In this document: positions 6,829-13,507 of the stretch, in pieces
How positions within the stretch are numbered: the stretch's first letter is position 1
How the letters are laid out: the number at the start of each line of letters is the position of its first letter
From: an uncultured Oscillospiraceae bacterium
GTDB taxonomy: Bacteria; Bacillota; Clostridia; Oscillospirales; Oscillospiraceae
Length of the DNA: 15,683 nt
Direction of reading: 5' to 3'
Assembly: GCA_934661735.1 (NCBI GenBank)
Contig: CAKUJN010000048.1
Span: 1 to 15,683, forward strand
Made by a program: the position numbers and the translations under genes
Notes under the pieces: model-generated
The model's database searches: none
What the model saw: only the letters and a program-made list of their open reading frames with translations
Told to the model about the DNA's origin: nothing

Positions 6829-8313
6829 ATGCTGAAAATCGGATTTGACAACGAAAAGTATCTGCATTTGCAGTCACAGAATATTCTTGAGCGCGTCGAC
6901 AAGTTCGGCGGCAAGCTCTATCTGGAGTTCGGCGGCAAGCTGTTTGACGACTATCACGCGTCGCGCGTGCTGCCTGGCTTCCTGCCGGACAGCAAGATGA
7001 AAATGCTGCTTCAGCTGAAGGATCAGGCGGAGATCGTCATTGCCATCAACGCCGACCATATCGAGCGCAACAAGCGCCGCGGGGATCTGGGTATCACCTA
7101 TGATCTGGACGTCATGCGCCTGATCGACGCGTTCCGCTCGATCGGCCTGTACGTCGGGAGCGTCGTTATCACCCAGTACAGCGGCCAGCGCGCCGCCGAC
7201 CTGTTTGAGCACCGGCTTGAGGCGCTGGGCGTGCGCGTCTACCGGCACTATCCCATCGAGGACTATCCGTCGAATATTGCGCTGATTGTCTCGGACGACG
7301 GCTACGGCAAAAACGACTATATTGAGACGACGCGGCCCATCGTTGTCGTCACCGCGCCCGGCCCGGGCTCGGGCAAGATGGCCACCTGCCTGAGCCAGCT
7401 GTATCACGAGCACAAGCGCGGCATCCGTGCGGGCTATGCCAAGTATGAGACGTTCCCCATCTGGAATCTGCCGCTGAAGCACCCTGTGAATCTGGCCTAT
7501 GAGGCCGCCACGGCCGATCTGGCGGACGTGAACATGATCGACCCGTTCCATCTGGAGGCCTACGGCAAAACAACGGTCAACTACAACCGCGACATCGAAA
7601 TTTTCCCCGTTCTGGAGGCCATGTTCCGCCGCATCTACGGCACATGCCCGTACAAGAGCCCCACGGATATGGGCGTCAACATGGCGGGCTTTGCCATTGT
7701 GGACGACGAGGCGTGCTGCGAGGCGTCCAGACAGGAGATCATCCGCCGCTACTACGCCGGCGCCTGCGCCGTGAAGAAGGGTCTTGCCGAGCCGAACGAG
7801 CTGCACAAGCTGGAAATGCTGCTCAGCTCCATGCAGCTGGATGTCTCCATGCGCCGCTGCGTTCCGGCGGCGCTCCGGCGGGCTGAGGAGACGCACGCGC
7901 CGGCTGTCGCCATCGAGCTTCCGGACGGCCGCATCGTCACCGGCAAGACCTCGGGGCTGATGGGCGCGTCGTGCGCGGCGCTGCTGAACGCGCTGAAGCT
8001 TCTGGCCGGCATCGACGACAAGGTCAATCTGATTGCGCCGATGGTCCTCGCACCGATTCAGCATCTGAAGGTTGAGCATCTGGGCAACACCAATCCGCGC
8101 CTTCACACCGACGAGGTGCTCATCGCCCTCTCCATGAGCGCCGTCACCAACCCCACGGCCGAAATGGCCATGGAAGCGCTGGCGGGCCTGCGCGGAAGCG
8201 AGGTGCATTCGTCCGTCATTCTTTCACCGGTGGATGAAAACGTGTTCAAAAAGCTGGGCGCGAACGTCACGTTCGAGCCGGTGTATCAGTCCCATTCGCT
8301 CTACCACAAGTAA
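6829..8313 (+). CDS. DUF1846 (UPF0371) family protein
   Basis: A 494-residue soluble, presumably cytoplasmic protein. It matches the UPF0371/DUF1846 family along its length: it opens MLKIGFDNEKYLHLQSQNILERV, which is very characteristic, and continues with a glycine-rich APGPGSGKMA loop at 176-185 that could bind a nucleotide or phosphate. The KYETFPIWNLPL and SPTDMGVNMAG segments also fit. The length agrees with the family's usual size of about 500. The biochemical role is, to my knowledge, unassigned. The start is supported by GAGGGG 6 nt upstream. It heads a three-gene operon with a NagZ-type glycosidase 24 nt downstream and a PspC protein, but nothing in its sequence points to an envelope function. 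Confidence 0.93.
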   Translation: MLKIGFDNEKYLHLQSQNILERVDKFGGKLYLEFGGKLFDDYHASRVLPGFLPDSKMKMLLQLKDQAEIVIAINADHIERNKRRGDLGITYDLDVMRLIDAFRSIGLYVGSVVITQYSGQRAADLFEHRLEALGVRVYRHYPIEDYPSNIALIVSDDGYGKNDYIETTRPIVVVTAPGPGSGKMATCLSQLYHEHKRGIRAGYAKYETFPIWNLPLKHPVNLAYEAATADLADVNMIDPFHLEAYGKTTVNYNRDIEIFPVLEAMFRRIYGTCPYKSPTDMGVNMAGFAIVDDEACCEASRQEIIRRYYAGACAVKKGLAEPNELHKLEMLLSSMQLDVSMRRCVPAALRRAEETHAPAVAIELPDGRIVTGKTSGLMGASCAALLNALKLLAGIDDKVNLIAPMVLAPIQHLKVEHLGNTNPRLHTDEVLIALSMSAVTNPTAEMAMEALAGLRGSEVHSSVILSPVDENVFKKLGANVTFEPVYQSHSLYHK

Positions 8314-8337
8314 TCGGCGCACGCCAAAGGAGTTCCT

Positions 8338-9684
8338 ATGAAAAACAAGCTTCTGTCCACGCTGGTCGTCCTGCTGTGCATTGTCCTGCTGGGCGGCGCG
8401 GCGTTCGCGCTGTGGCGCGCCATTCCGCAGAAAAAGGCGGACACCGTCACCTCGCTGGAAACCGGCTCGGTCTTTGAGCGCGATGAAAATGTCGTCGAGC
8501 CGGACCGCGAGCAGGCGTATGAGGGCGATGTCAGCGTTCCCTCCGAGGCGCAGCCAGACGCCGAAGTGCAGCCGGGGCCTGACTCTGAACAGCCCGAGCA
8601 GCCGGACGACGGCTCGCTTGCACGCGCGCAGGCCGTTCTGGATACCATGACACAGGAGGAAAAGCTCTGGCAGCTGTTCTTCGTCACGCCCGAGGCGCTG
8701 ACCGGCGTGGAGACTGCTACCCGCGCGGGCGACACGACAAAGGACGCGCTGGAGGCCATGCCCGTGGGCGGTATCGTCTATTTCGCAAAAAATCTGGAAA
8801 ATGCCGAGCAGACGAGGCAGATGCTGGAAAACACGCAGTCCTGTGTCCGCATTCCGCTGTTTCTCGGCGTTGATGAGGAGGGCGGGAGCGTCGCACGCGT
8901 TTCCTCCAACCCCGACATGGGCGTAAGCCCGATTGCCTCCATGGCCGAGTTCGGTGCGCAGGGCGACGCCGCGGCGCTGTATTCCGCCGTGTCCGGCCTT
9001 GCCGCCGGAATCAGGGCGCTTGGCTTCAATCTGGACTTTGCGCCGGTCGCCGACGTCGCCTCCGGCAAAAGCGCCGTCATCGGTGAGCGCTCGTTCGGCT
9101 CCGATGCCGCGCTGTGCGCCTCGATGTCCTCCATCGCCTCCGGCGCGCTGGCCGACAACGGCGTCATCTCCTGCCTCAAGCACTTCCCAGGCTATGGCAG
9201 CGCCAGCGCCGACGACCACAACGGCCCCGCCGAGGTGACAAAAACGCTGGAGCAGCTGGAGCAGTGTGATTTTCTGCCGTTCATCTCCGGCATTGAAAAG
9301 GGCGTACCGTTCATCATGGTCTCGCACCTGTCCGTTCCGGCCGTAACCGGCGATGACACGCCGTGCGATCTGTCCTATGCGGCTGTGACCGAAACGCTGC
9401 GGAACAAACTGGGCTATTCCAACGTCATAATTACAGACGCGCAGAATATGGCCTCCATCACCGGCCGCTATGGCGCCGGCGAGGCGGCGGTTGCAGCGCT
9501 GAAGGCGGGTGTGGACATGATTCTCATGCCCGATGATTTGCAGGCGGCATATGACGCCGTGCAGGCCGCCGTGGAGAGCGGCGCACTGACCGCGCAGCGC
9601 ATCGACGAGAGCGTCCTGCGCATTCTGCGGATAAAAGCACAATACGGCCTGCTGCCCGAGACTGCGGCGGCAGATACGAACTGA
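8338..9684 (+). CDS. membrane-anchored GH3 beta-N-acetylhexosaminidase (NagZ-type)
   Basis: A 448-residue glycoside hydrolase family 3 enzyme. Residues about 5-26 form one hydrophobic segment without a lipobox, so a signal anchor facing outward is likely. An acidic Pro/Glu-rich linker (about 45-92) follows, then the TIM-barrel domain. Diagnostic motifs are GVDEEGG (177-183), GERSFG (249-254), KHFPGYG (281-287) with the D292-x-H294 acid/base loop of the NagZ/YbbD type, and ITDAQNM with nucleophile D367. Family members release N-acetylglucosamine from peptidoglycan fragments, or other beta-hexosaminides; cell-wall turnover is the likely role. The common DSH triplet is DDH here, but the Asp-x-His dyad is intact. 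An AAAGGAG ribosome binding site lies 24 nt after the DUF1846 stop. Activity on muropeptides is inferred from the family, not from the sequence alone. Confidence 0.9.
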   Translation: MKNKLLSTLVVLLCIVLLGGAAFALWRAIPQKKADTVTSLETGSVFERDENVVEPDREQAYEGDVSVPSEAQPDAEVQPGPDSEQPEQPDDGSLARAQAVLDTMTQEEKLWQLFFVTPEALTGVETATRAGDTTKDALEAMPVGGIVYFAKNLENAEQTRQMLENTQSCVRIPLFLGVDEEGGSVARVSSNPDMGVSPIASMAEFGAQGDAAALYSAVSGLAAGIRALGFNLDFAPVADVASGKSAVIGERSFGSDAALCASMSSIASGALADNGVISCLKHFPGYGSASADDHNGPAEVTKTLEQLEQCDFLPFISGIEKGVPFIMVSHLSVPAVTGDDTPCDLSYAAVTETLRNKLGYSNVIITDAQNMASITGRYGAGEAAVAALKAGVDMILMPDDLQAAYDAVQAAVESGALTAQRIDESVLRILRIKAQYGLLPETAAADTN

Positions 9685-9702
9685 AAGAAAGGAATCCTGA
9701 AC

Positions 9703-9897
9703 ATGGAACAGAAAAAGCTCTATCGCGCATCGATCGACAAGAAGATCTTCGGCGTCTGCGGCGGTATCGCCCACTATTTCGGCATTGACTCCACCGTCGT
9801 CCGCCTGATCACCGTCATTCTGGTCTTTGCCTTCGGCCTGAGCCTGTGGGTCTATCTGATTGCGGCGCTCATCATGACCGAAACGCCGGAATATTAA
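9703..9897 (+). CDS. small PspC-domain membrane protein
   Basis: A 64-residue protein consisting of a PspC domain only. The pattern KLYRASIDKKIFGVCGGIAHYFGID, followed by a single hydrophobic helix (about 33-58) ending in MTETPEY, is diagnostic. The N-terminal part probably lies in the cytoplasm against the membrane. PspC proteins of proteobacteria act in envelope-stress response; stand-alone short versions in Firmicutes are common and poorly characterised. The start is set by AAAGGAA 8 nt upstream. It begins 18 nt after the glycosidase stop and is followed by a long hairpin at 9916-9948, making it the last gene of the operon. Confidence 0.92.
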   Translation: MEQKKLYRASIDKKIFGVCGGIAHYFGIDSTVVRLITVILVFAFGLSLWVYLIAALIMTETPEY

Positions 9898-9915
9898 GTT
9901 CCACAGCCGCTGCGC

Positions 9916-9948
9916 AAAGCCTCCGTATGCTCTGCATACGGAGGCTTT
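9916..9948 (+). terminator. hairpin terminator after pspC
   Basis: A perfect 15-bp stem (9916-9930 with 9934-9948) closes on a 3-nt loop, starts with AAAGCC and ends with GGCTTT, about 19 nt after the pspC stop. The downstream T run is short (TTTCTG), so it may terminate less efficiently than those at 11490 and 12526, or act mainly as a 3' stabiliser. Confidence 0.72.
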
Positions 9949-10003
9949 CTGCGTGTCAGGCGGCAGCAGAGCCGGCAAATGTGGGCCGGCACGCAAATGA
10001 CCG

Positions 10004-10032
10004 TTGCAAATTTCGCGGTTTTCCACTATTAT
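10004..10032 (+). promoter_or_regulatory. promoter of the capA-like gene
   Basis: The -35 box TTGCAA (10004-10009) and -10 box TATTAT (10027-10032) are separated by 17 bp, the same hexamers and spacing as at 6765-6793. The predicted start is near 10039, immediately before an 87-nt imperfect palindrome (10041-10127). GCAAAT also occurs at 9975, 9993 and 10006, the last overlapping the -35 box, which could mark an operator. Confidence 0.66.
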
Positions 10033-10040
10033 GATGAATG

Positions 10041-10127
10041 CAGGATGTATCTGAAAACAGCCAATGCGGCCGGACGGCAGACCATTCCACACAGCCGGTT
10101 CCATTTTCCGTTTTCAGATACACCCTG
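10041..10127 (+). repeat. imperfect palindrome forming the capA 5' leader hairpin
   Basis: The outer arms 10041-10058 and 10110-10127 are inverted copies matching at 17 of 18 positions, with a 13-bp uninterrupted core (TGTATCTGAAAAC). After a 4x4 internal loop, an inner stem pairs 10063-10066 with 10102-10105 and 10068-10073 with 10095-10100 (two G-U pairs, one C-C mismatch between), leaving a loop of about 21 nt. The structure begins a base or two after the predicted transcription start and ends a few bases before the ribosome binding site AAAGGAG at 10131. No T run follows, so it is not a terminator. It could be an mRNA-stabilising or regulatory leader, or a small mobile palindromic element; I see no clear target-site duplication. 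Confidence 0.75.
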
Positions 10128-10146
10128 AAAAAAGGAGTGACTGTTC

Positions 10147-11427
10147 ATGCAGAATAACAACGATTCCCGACGCGGCCGGATTATCGGCGCGCTTCTGATC
10201 GTGCTGATTGCGGCTGTGCTGGCTGTGGGCGGCACGCTTGTCTGGCGCGCGGCAAGGGCCCCGAAAACACTGGATACCCTGCAGCCGGAGAAGGACCCGA
10301 CGACGTCGGACACAGAGCTGATTGCGTCCCAGCCCGAGCAGACCGAGCCGGAACCGGCAGCGCAGCCGGAGCCTAAACCGGAACCCGAGCCGGAACCGGA
10401 ACCCGAGCCGGAGCCCGAGCCTGCGCGCGTCACGCTGATGGCGCTGGGCGACAATCTGATTCACAACAGCACCTACTGGTCGATGGAGCTGCCCGACGGC
10501 GGCTATGATTTCACGTCCATCTATAACGATATCAAGCCCACCGTGGAGAGCTATGACATCGCCTGCATCAATCAGGAGACGGCGCTGGTCGCCGACCGCG
10601 CTCTGATCGACAACTACCCCAGCTTCGGCACGCCGCAGGAGGCGGGCGACGCGCTGGCACAGGCGGGCTTCGACGTGATCACGCAGGCCACGAACCACTG
10701 CTATGACAAGGGCGACACGGGCGTGCTGGACTCGATTCACTTCTGGCGCGACAATTACCCCGAAATTACGCTTCTGGGCATCCACGACTCGCAGGAGGAC
10801 GCGGACACCATCCGCGTGGTGGAGAAAAACGGTATCCGCATCGCCATGCTGAACTATACCTACGGTCTGAACGCCGGCGCACCGGCGGACGCGTACATGA
10901 TCGACCGGCTGGACAACTATGACCACATCGCGTCGGATATCGCAAAGGCGAAGGAGCAGTCCGATTTTGTGATTGTCTTTGCCCACTGGGGCGAGGAGGA
11001 TCAGACGACGCCGAACGACTATCAGAAAACCTGGGCGCAGTTCTTCGCCGATGAGGGCGTCGATCTGGTCATCGGCAGCCACCCGCACATTCTCCAGCCG
11101 CTGGAGGTCGTCACCGGCAAAAACGGGAATGTCACGCCGGTGTTCTACTCGCTGGGCAACTTCTTCTCGCACCAGCTGAGTGTCACGGGCATGCTGGGCG
11201 GCATGGCCTCGGTCACGATTGAAAAGGACGCGGACGGCACGCATCTGACCGGTTATGAGCTGATTCCTACCATGAACGTCATCATCCGCCGCGCGTCCGA
11301 CGGCTGGTTCGATTACCGCCCGATGCTTTTGAAGGATTACACTGAAGAAATTGCCGCGACGCACCGCATCGAGGAATGCCGCGATGTGAACAAAATGTGG
11401 GAGCTTTATCACTCCATCGTGGACTGA
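10147..11427 (+). CDS. membrane-anchored CapA-family (PGA_cap) protein
   Basis: A 426-residue CapA-type protein. Residues 1-10 are polar, about 12-34 form one membrane anchor, and about 66-90 form a Pro-Glu repeat spacer that places the domain outside the membrane. The domain (about 93-400) has the metallophosphoesterase-like motif series of the family: GDNLIH (99-104), NQE (140-142), TNHCYDKG (180-187), AHWGEE (277-282), GSHPHILQP (308-316) and YSLGNFF (332-338). CapA of Bacillus takes part in poly-gamma-glutamate capsule export, but no capB, capC or capE homologue is present here, so this stand-alone member need not make a capsule. Its specific substrate cannot be told from sequence. The ATG at 10147 has AAAGGAGTG upstream. 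The gene is a single-gene unit with its own promoter and a strong terminator at 11490. Confidence 0.92.
   Translation: MQNNNDSRRGRIIGALLIVLIAAVLAVGGTLVWRAARAPKTLDTLQPEKDPTTSDTELIASQPEQTEPEPAAQPEPKPEPEPEPEPEPEPEPARVTLMALGDNLIHNSTYWSMELPDGGYDFTSIYNDIKPTVESYDIACINQETALVADRALIDNYPSFGTPQEAGDALAQAGFDVITQATNHCYDKGDTGVLDSIHFWRDNYPEITLLGIHDSQEDADTIRVVEKNGIRIAMLNYTYGLNAGAPADAYMIDRLDNYDHIASDIAKAKEQSDFVIVFAHWGEEDQTTPNDYQKTWAQFFADEGVDLVIGSHPHILQPLEVVTGKNGNVTPVFYSLGNFFSHQLSVTGMLGGMASVTIEKDADGTHLTGYELIPTMNVIIRRASDGWFDYRPMLLKDYTEEIAATHRIEECRDVNKMWELYHSIVD
10377..10412 (+). repeat. perfect 18-bp tandem duplication in the capA spacer
   Basis: ACCGGAACCCGAGCCGGA occurs twice head to tail (10377-10394 and 10395-10412), inside a longer run of six-base Pro-Glu codon repeats (about 10342-10416). 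Each unit adds six residues in frame, so slippage would change spacer length without breaking the reading frame. Confidence 0.9.
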
Positions 11428-11489
11428 GGCGGCTTTTCCAACGGAAATGTGACGTTTTCCCCTATCTGCGAAACACTAATATGCAAAAG

Positions 11490-11531
11490 AAAATGCAGGA
11501 TTTGAAAATAATCCTGCATTTTTTATTTTTT
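11490..11531 (+). terminator. rho-independent terminator after capA-like gene
   Basis: A perfect 13-bp stem (11490-11502 with 11510-11522), a 7-nt loop TGAAAAT, and a run of T residues to about 11531. It lies 62 nt after the capA-like stop and directly before the promoter of the next gene. Confidence 0.93.
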
Positions 11532-11543
11532 CTGAAATAATTC

Positions 11544-11572
11544 TTGCAAAATGCTGCCAGCCGCGCTATACT
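11544..11572 (+). promoter_or_regulatory. promoter of the second yitT gene
   Basis: The -35 box TTGCAA (11544-11549) and -10 box TATACT (11567-11572) have a 17-bp spacer. The predicted start is near 11579. The transcript would begin with a GC-rich hairpin (11582-11612) made of a 7-bp and a 5-bp stem separated by a 2-nt bulge, ahead of the ribosome binding site AAGGAGG. Confidence 0.72.
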
Positions 11573-11581
11573 GTGCAATGC

Positions 11582-11612
11582 CGGCGCCGCGCGGACCGCA
11601 TCCGCGCCGCCG
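11582..11612 (+). other. GC-rich 5' leader hairpin before second yitT
   Basis: GCGCGGA (11589-11595) pairs with TCCGCGC (11601-11607) over a 5-nt loop, and CGGCG (11582-11586) pairs with CGCCG (11608-11612) across a bulge at 11587-11588. It starts about 3 nt after the predicted transcription start. There is no T run, so it is not a terminator. It may stabilise the mRNA 5' end. Confidence 0.5.
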
Positions 11613-11650
11613 CAGACAGAACATTTTCCGTTATTAAGGAGGCGCTTTTT

Positions 11651-12520
11651 ATGCGCAACCGTCCGTTCTGGTACGATTATCTGATGATCGCGCTGGCCGC
11701 GCTGCTGATGGCAGTCAGCTATGCGCTGTTCGTGTTCCCCAACGCTTTCGCGCCCGCCGGCGTCAACGGCATCATCACCATGGTGCAGTATCTTTTCCAC
11801 ATCAGCATCGGCTATCTGTCGCTGGCAATCAATCTGCCGCTGATTATCCTTGCGTGGAAAAAGGTCGGCCATGCGTTCGCCGTGCGCAGCCTGATTTTTG
11901 TCGTGGTGTTCTCCACCGCAACGCTGCTTTTCCGGAACATGGATCTGTCCGGCATCAGCTATCACACCAGCAACGGTACCTCGCTGATTCTCGGACCGGT
12001 CGCAGCCGGCGCGGTCAGCGGCTTTGTCTACGGCGTGGTGCTCTACCGCGGCGGCTCAACCGGCGGCATGGATATCATCGCCGCGTGGGTGCGCAGCAAG
12101 TATCCCGAGGCCAGCTTTGTTTGGATCATCTTCTGTCTGAACGCCTCGGTCGCCGCGATTTCGTTCTTCGTCTACGGCTATCAGTTTGAGCCGGTCATCA
12201 TGTGCCTGATCTACTGCTATGTCAGTTCGCAGATCAGCGACCAGATGCTCCGCGGCAACAAGAAGGCTCTGAAATTTGAGGTCGTCACCGATCAGGCCGA
12301 GGCACTGTCCGACATGCTCATGCGCCAGATGCGCCATGGCGTGACCGTTGTTCCGGCCGAGGGCATGTACTCCAAGACGGAGAAAAAGCTGCTTCTGTGC
12401 ATCGTCAACAAGCACCAGATCGTCCAGTTCCAGCGCATTCTGGCGCAGTTCCCAGGTACATTCTCCTATGTCTCCGAGGTCACAGAAACAATGGGCAATT
12501 TCAAATACGTCCGAAAGTAA
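11651..12520 (+). CDS. YitT-family membrane protein (second copy)
   Basis: A 289-residue paralogue of the gene at 1429-2295. The DUF161 membrane region (about 8-205) carries the conserved RGGSTGGMDII at 133-143. The C-terminal DUF2179 domain (about 215-285) contains GVTVVPAEGMYSKTEKK and ends ETMGNFKY, closely parallel to the first copy. I chose ATG 11651 because AAGGAGG precedes it by 8 nt; the open frame to 11573 would start before the predicted transcription start and adds a charged, unrelated stretch. It is a single-gene unit, with a promoter at 11544 and a terminator at 12526. The biochemical role is unknown, as for the family. The two copies differ clearly in their membrane part, so this is an old paralogy and not a recent duplication. 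Confidence 0.92.
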   Translation: MRNRPFWYDYLMIALAALLMAVSYALFVFPNAFAPAGVNGIITMVQYLFHISIGYLSLAINLPLIILAWKKVGHAFAVRSLIFVVVFSTATLLFRNMDLSGISYHTSNGTSLILGPVAAGAVSGFVYGVVLYRGGSTGGMDIIAAWVRSKYPEASFVWIIFCLNASVAAISFFVYGYQFEPVIMCLIYCYVSSQISDQMLRGNKKALKFEVVTDQAEALSDMLMRQMRHGVTVVPAEGMYSKTEKKLLLCIVNKHQIVQFQRILAQFPGTFSYVSEVTETMGNFKYVRK

Positions 12521-12525
12521 TCCTC

Positions 12526-12568
12526 AACCGTCCGTCAGGCCCGAATGTGTCTGACGGACGGTTTTTTT
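12526..12568 (+). terminator. rho-independent terminator after second yitT
   Basis: A perfect 13-bp stem AACCGTCCGTCAG (12526-12538) with its complement at 12551-12563, a 12-nt loop, and a run of seven T (12562-12568), starting 6 nt after the stop codon. Confidence 0.95.
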
Positions 12569-12632
12569 GCCGTTTTCGCAAAAAAAGCTGCGTTTCTCCC
12601 GTTTTTTTGAAAAATTCCGGCTCTCTGTCACT

Positions 12633-12660
12633 TTGCAGGCAGCGCACCGTCTGATATAAT
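12633..12660 (+). promoter_or_regulatory. promoter of the small membrane protein gene
   Basis: The -10 box TATAAT (12655-12660) matches consensus. The best -35 box is TTGCAG (12633-12638) with a 16-bp spacer. The predicted start is near 12667, 5 nt before a tight hairpin at 12672-12691. Confidence 0.65.
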
Positions 12661-12671
12661 AGCCGCAGACA

Positions 12672-12691
12672 TCCGGCGGCGTGCCGCCGGA
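12672..12691 (+). other. 5' leader hairpin before small membrane protein gene
   Basis: CCGGCGG and CCGCCGG pair around CGTG; the arms extend to 9 complementary bases on paper. The hairpin is followed by AAAAA, not T, so it is not a terminator. It sits at the extreme 5' end of the predicted mRNA and about 10 nt before the ribosome binding site GGAGGG at 12701. Confidence 0.5.
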
Positions 12692-12713
12692 AAAACGACC
12701 GGAGGGCCGGACT

Positions 12714-12998
12714 ATGACAAATCATTCCACCGAACACGCACCCGCAGACGGGCTGTGCGAGGGCTTCACCGAACGGGAACTGATCGAGCATGGCGCGCAT
12801 CCGCGTCTGGAGCATGTGATTTTATACCTGCGCAATCTTGCCGCCGGCGCGGCGGCAATCCTGTTTCTGGCCTCCATTCTGCACGCGGCGCACGCGTCAA
12901 TGCTGAAGGCCATTGCCTATTTTCTCGGCGCGCTGGCTTATTTCGGGGAAATCCTGATCCTGACCGACTGCTTCCGCCGCCGCTATCTGCTGCATTGA
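12714..12998 (+). CDS. small two-helix membrane protein, unknown function
   Basis: I do not recognise this 94-residue protein. The N-terminal 40 residues are polar and acidic/His-containing. Two hydrophobic segments follow (about 46-63 and 69-86), joined by a short HAAHASM loop, and the protein ends in a basic tail RRRYLLH, which suggests both ends are cytoplasmic. ATG 12714 is chosen because GGAGGG lies 7 nt upstream; the open frame continues to 12681, but that part falls in the leader hairpin. The gene has its own promoter and ends at a shared bidirectional terminator facing rpsI. Complete regulatory signals and a coherent topology make it likely to be real despite its size. Confidence 0.75.
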   Translation: MTNHSTEHAPADGLCEGFTERELIEHGAHPRLEHVILYLRNLAAGAAAILFLASILHAAHASMLKAIAYFLGALAYFGEILILTDCFRRRYLLH

Positions 12999-13018
12999 AC
13001 GGAAAATAGCCTGTATCA

Positions 13019-13060
13019 AGAAAAAAGCACCGAAACCACATGGTTTCGGTGCTTTTGAGC
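13019..13060. terminator. bidirectional terminator between the small membrane gene and rpsI
   Basis: A 15-bp perfect stem (13023-13037 with 13042-13056) closes on ACAT, with an A run on the left (13021-13026) and a T run on the right. It gives TTTT for plus-strand transcripts and TTTTTTCTT for minus-strand transcripts, and lies 25 nt after the plus-strand stop and about 30 nt after the rpsI stop. Confidence 0.93.
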
Positions 13061-13085
13061 TGTTTTTGCTCCAAACAGGCTGCAA

Positions 13086-13490
13086 TCAGCGCTTGGAGAA
13101 CTGCGGAGCACGTCTCGCCGCTTTGAGACCGTACTTCTTTCTTTCCTTCATTCTGGGGTCGCGGGTCAGGAAGCCAGCAGCCTTCAGAACGGCGCGGTAT
13201 TCGGGATTGACGCCCAGCAGCGCACGGGCGACGCCGTGACGGATGGCGCCGGCCTGGCCGGTAACGCCGCCGCCCTCGACGGTGCAGACGATGTCAACCT
13301 TGCCCAGCAGCTCGGTTGCCGCCAGCGGCTGACGGACGACCATCTTCAGGGTGTCCAGACCGAAATAATCGTCGATATCACGGCCGTTGATGGTGATGGA
13401 GCCGGTGCCTTCCTGATACAGGCGGACACGGGCGATGGAGGCCTTGCGACGGCCGGTGCCGTACTGATACTGTCTCTTGCTCTCGTACAT
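13086..13490 (-). CDS. rpsI: 30S ribosomal protein S9
   Basis: A 134-residue S9 of normal length. It has [15 protein letters not shown] near the N-terminus, GRDIDDYF, the conserved [19 protein letters not shown] stretch, and the invariant C-terminal end RRAPQFSKR, whose last residues reach toward the P-site tRNA in ribosome structures. ATG 13490 is preceded by AGGAGG 9 nt upstream. It follows rplM by 17 nt, the standard bacterial rplM-rpsI order, and is last before the bidirectional terminator. Confidence 0.98.
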   Translation of the reverse strand: MYESKRQYQYGTGRRKASIARVRLYQEGTGSITINGRDIDDYFGLDTLKMVVRQPLAATELLGKVDIVCTVEGGGVTGQAGAIRHGVARALLGVNPEYRAVLKAAGFLTRDPRMKERKKYGLKAARRAPQFSKR

Positions 13491-13507
13491 AGTCTGTTAC
13501 CTCCTGA

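Noticed and set aside
6874..8208. Long minus-strand open frame opposite the DUF1846 gene, and a similar one at 10114-11412 opposite the capA-like gene
   Set aside because: Both are codon-bias mirrors, rich in Arg, Val, Asp and His with no recognisable motif, opposite well-supported genes.
8224..10104. A 626-codon minus-strand open frame opposite the nagZ-like and pspC genes
   Set aside because: It spans two genes, a terminator and an intergenic region; composition is typical of an antisense shadow, and there is no promoter or Shine-Dalgarno for it.
10041..10127. Palindrome as a rho-independent terminator
   Set aside because: It is followed by A-rich sequence and the ribosome binding site, not a T run, and lies downstream of a good promoter for the same strand.
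10147..11427. CapA-like gene as evidence of a poly-gamma-glutamate capsule locus
   Set aside because: No ligase or transporter partners (CapB, CapC, CapE) occur nearby, and stand-alone CapA-family proteins are common in Firmicutes.
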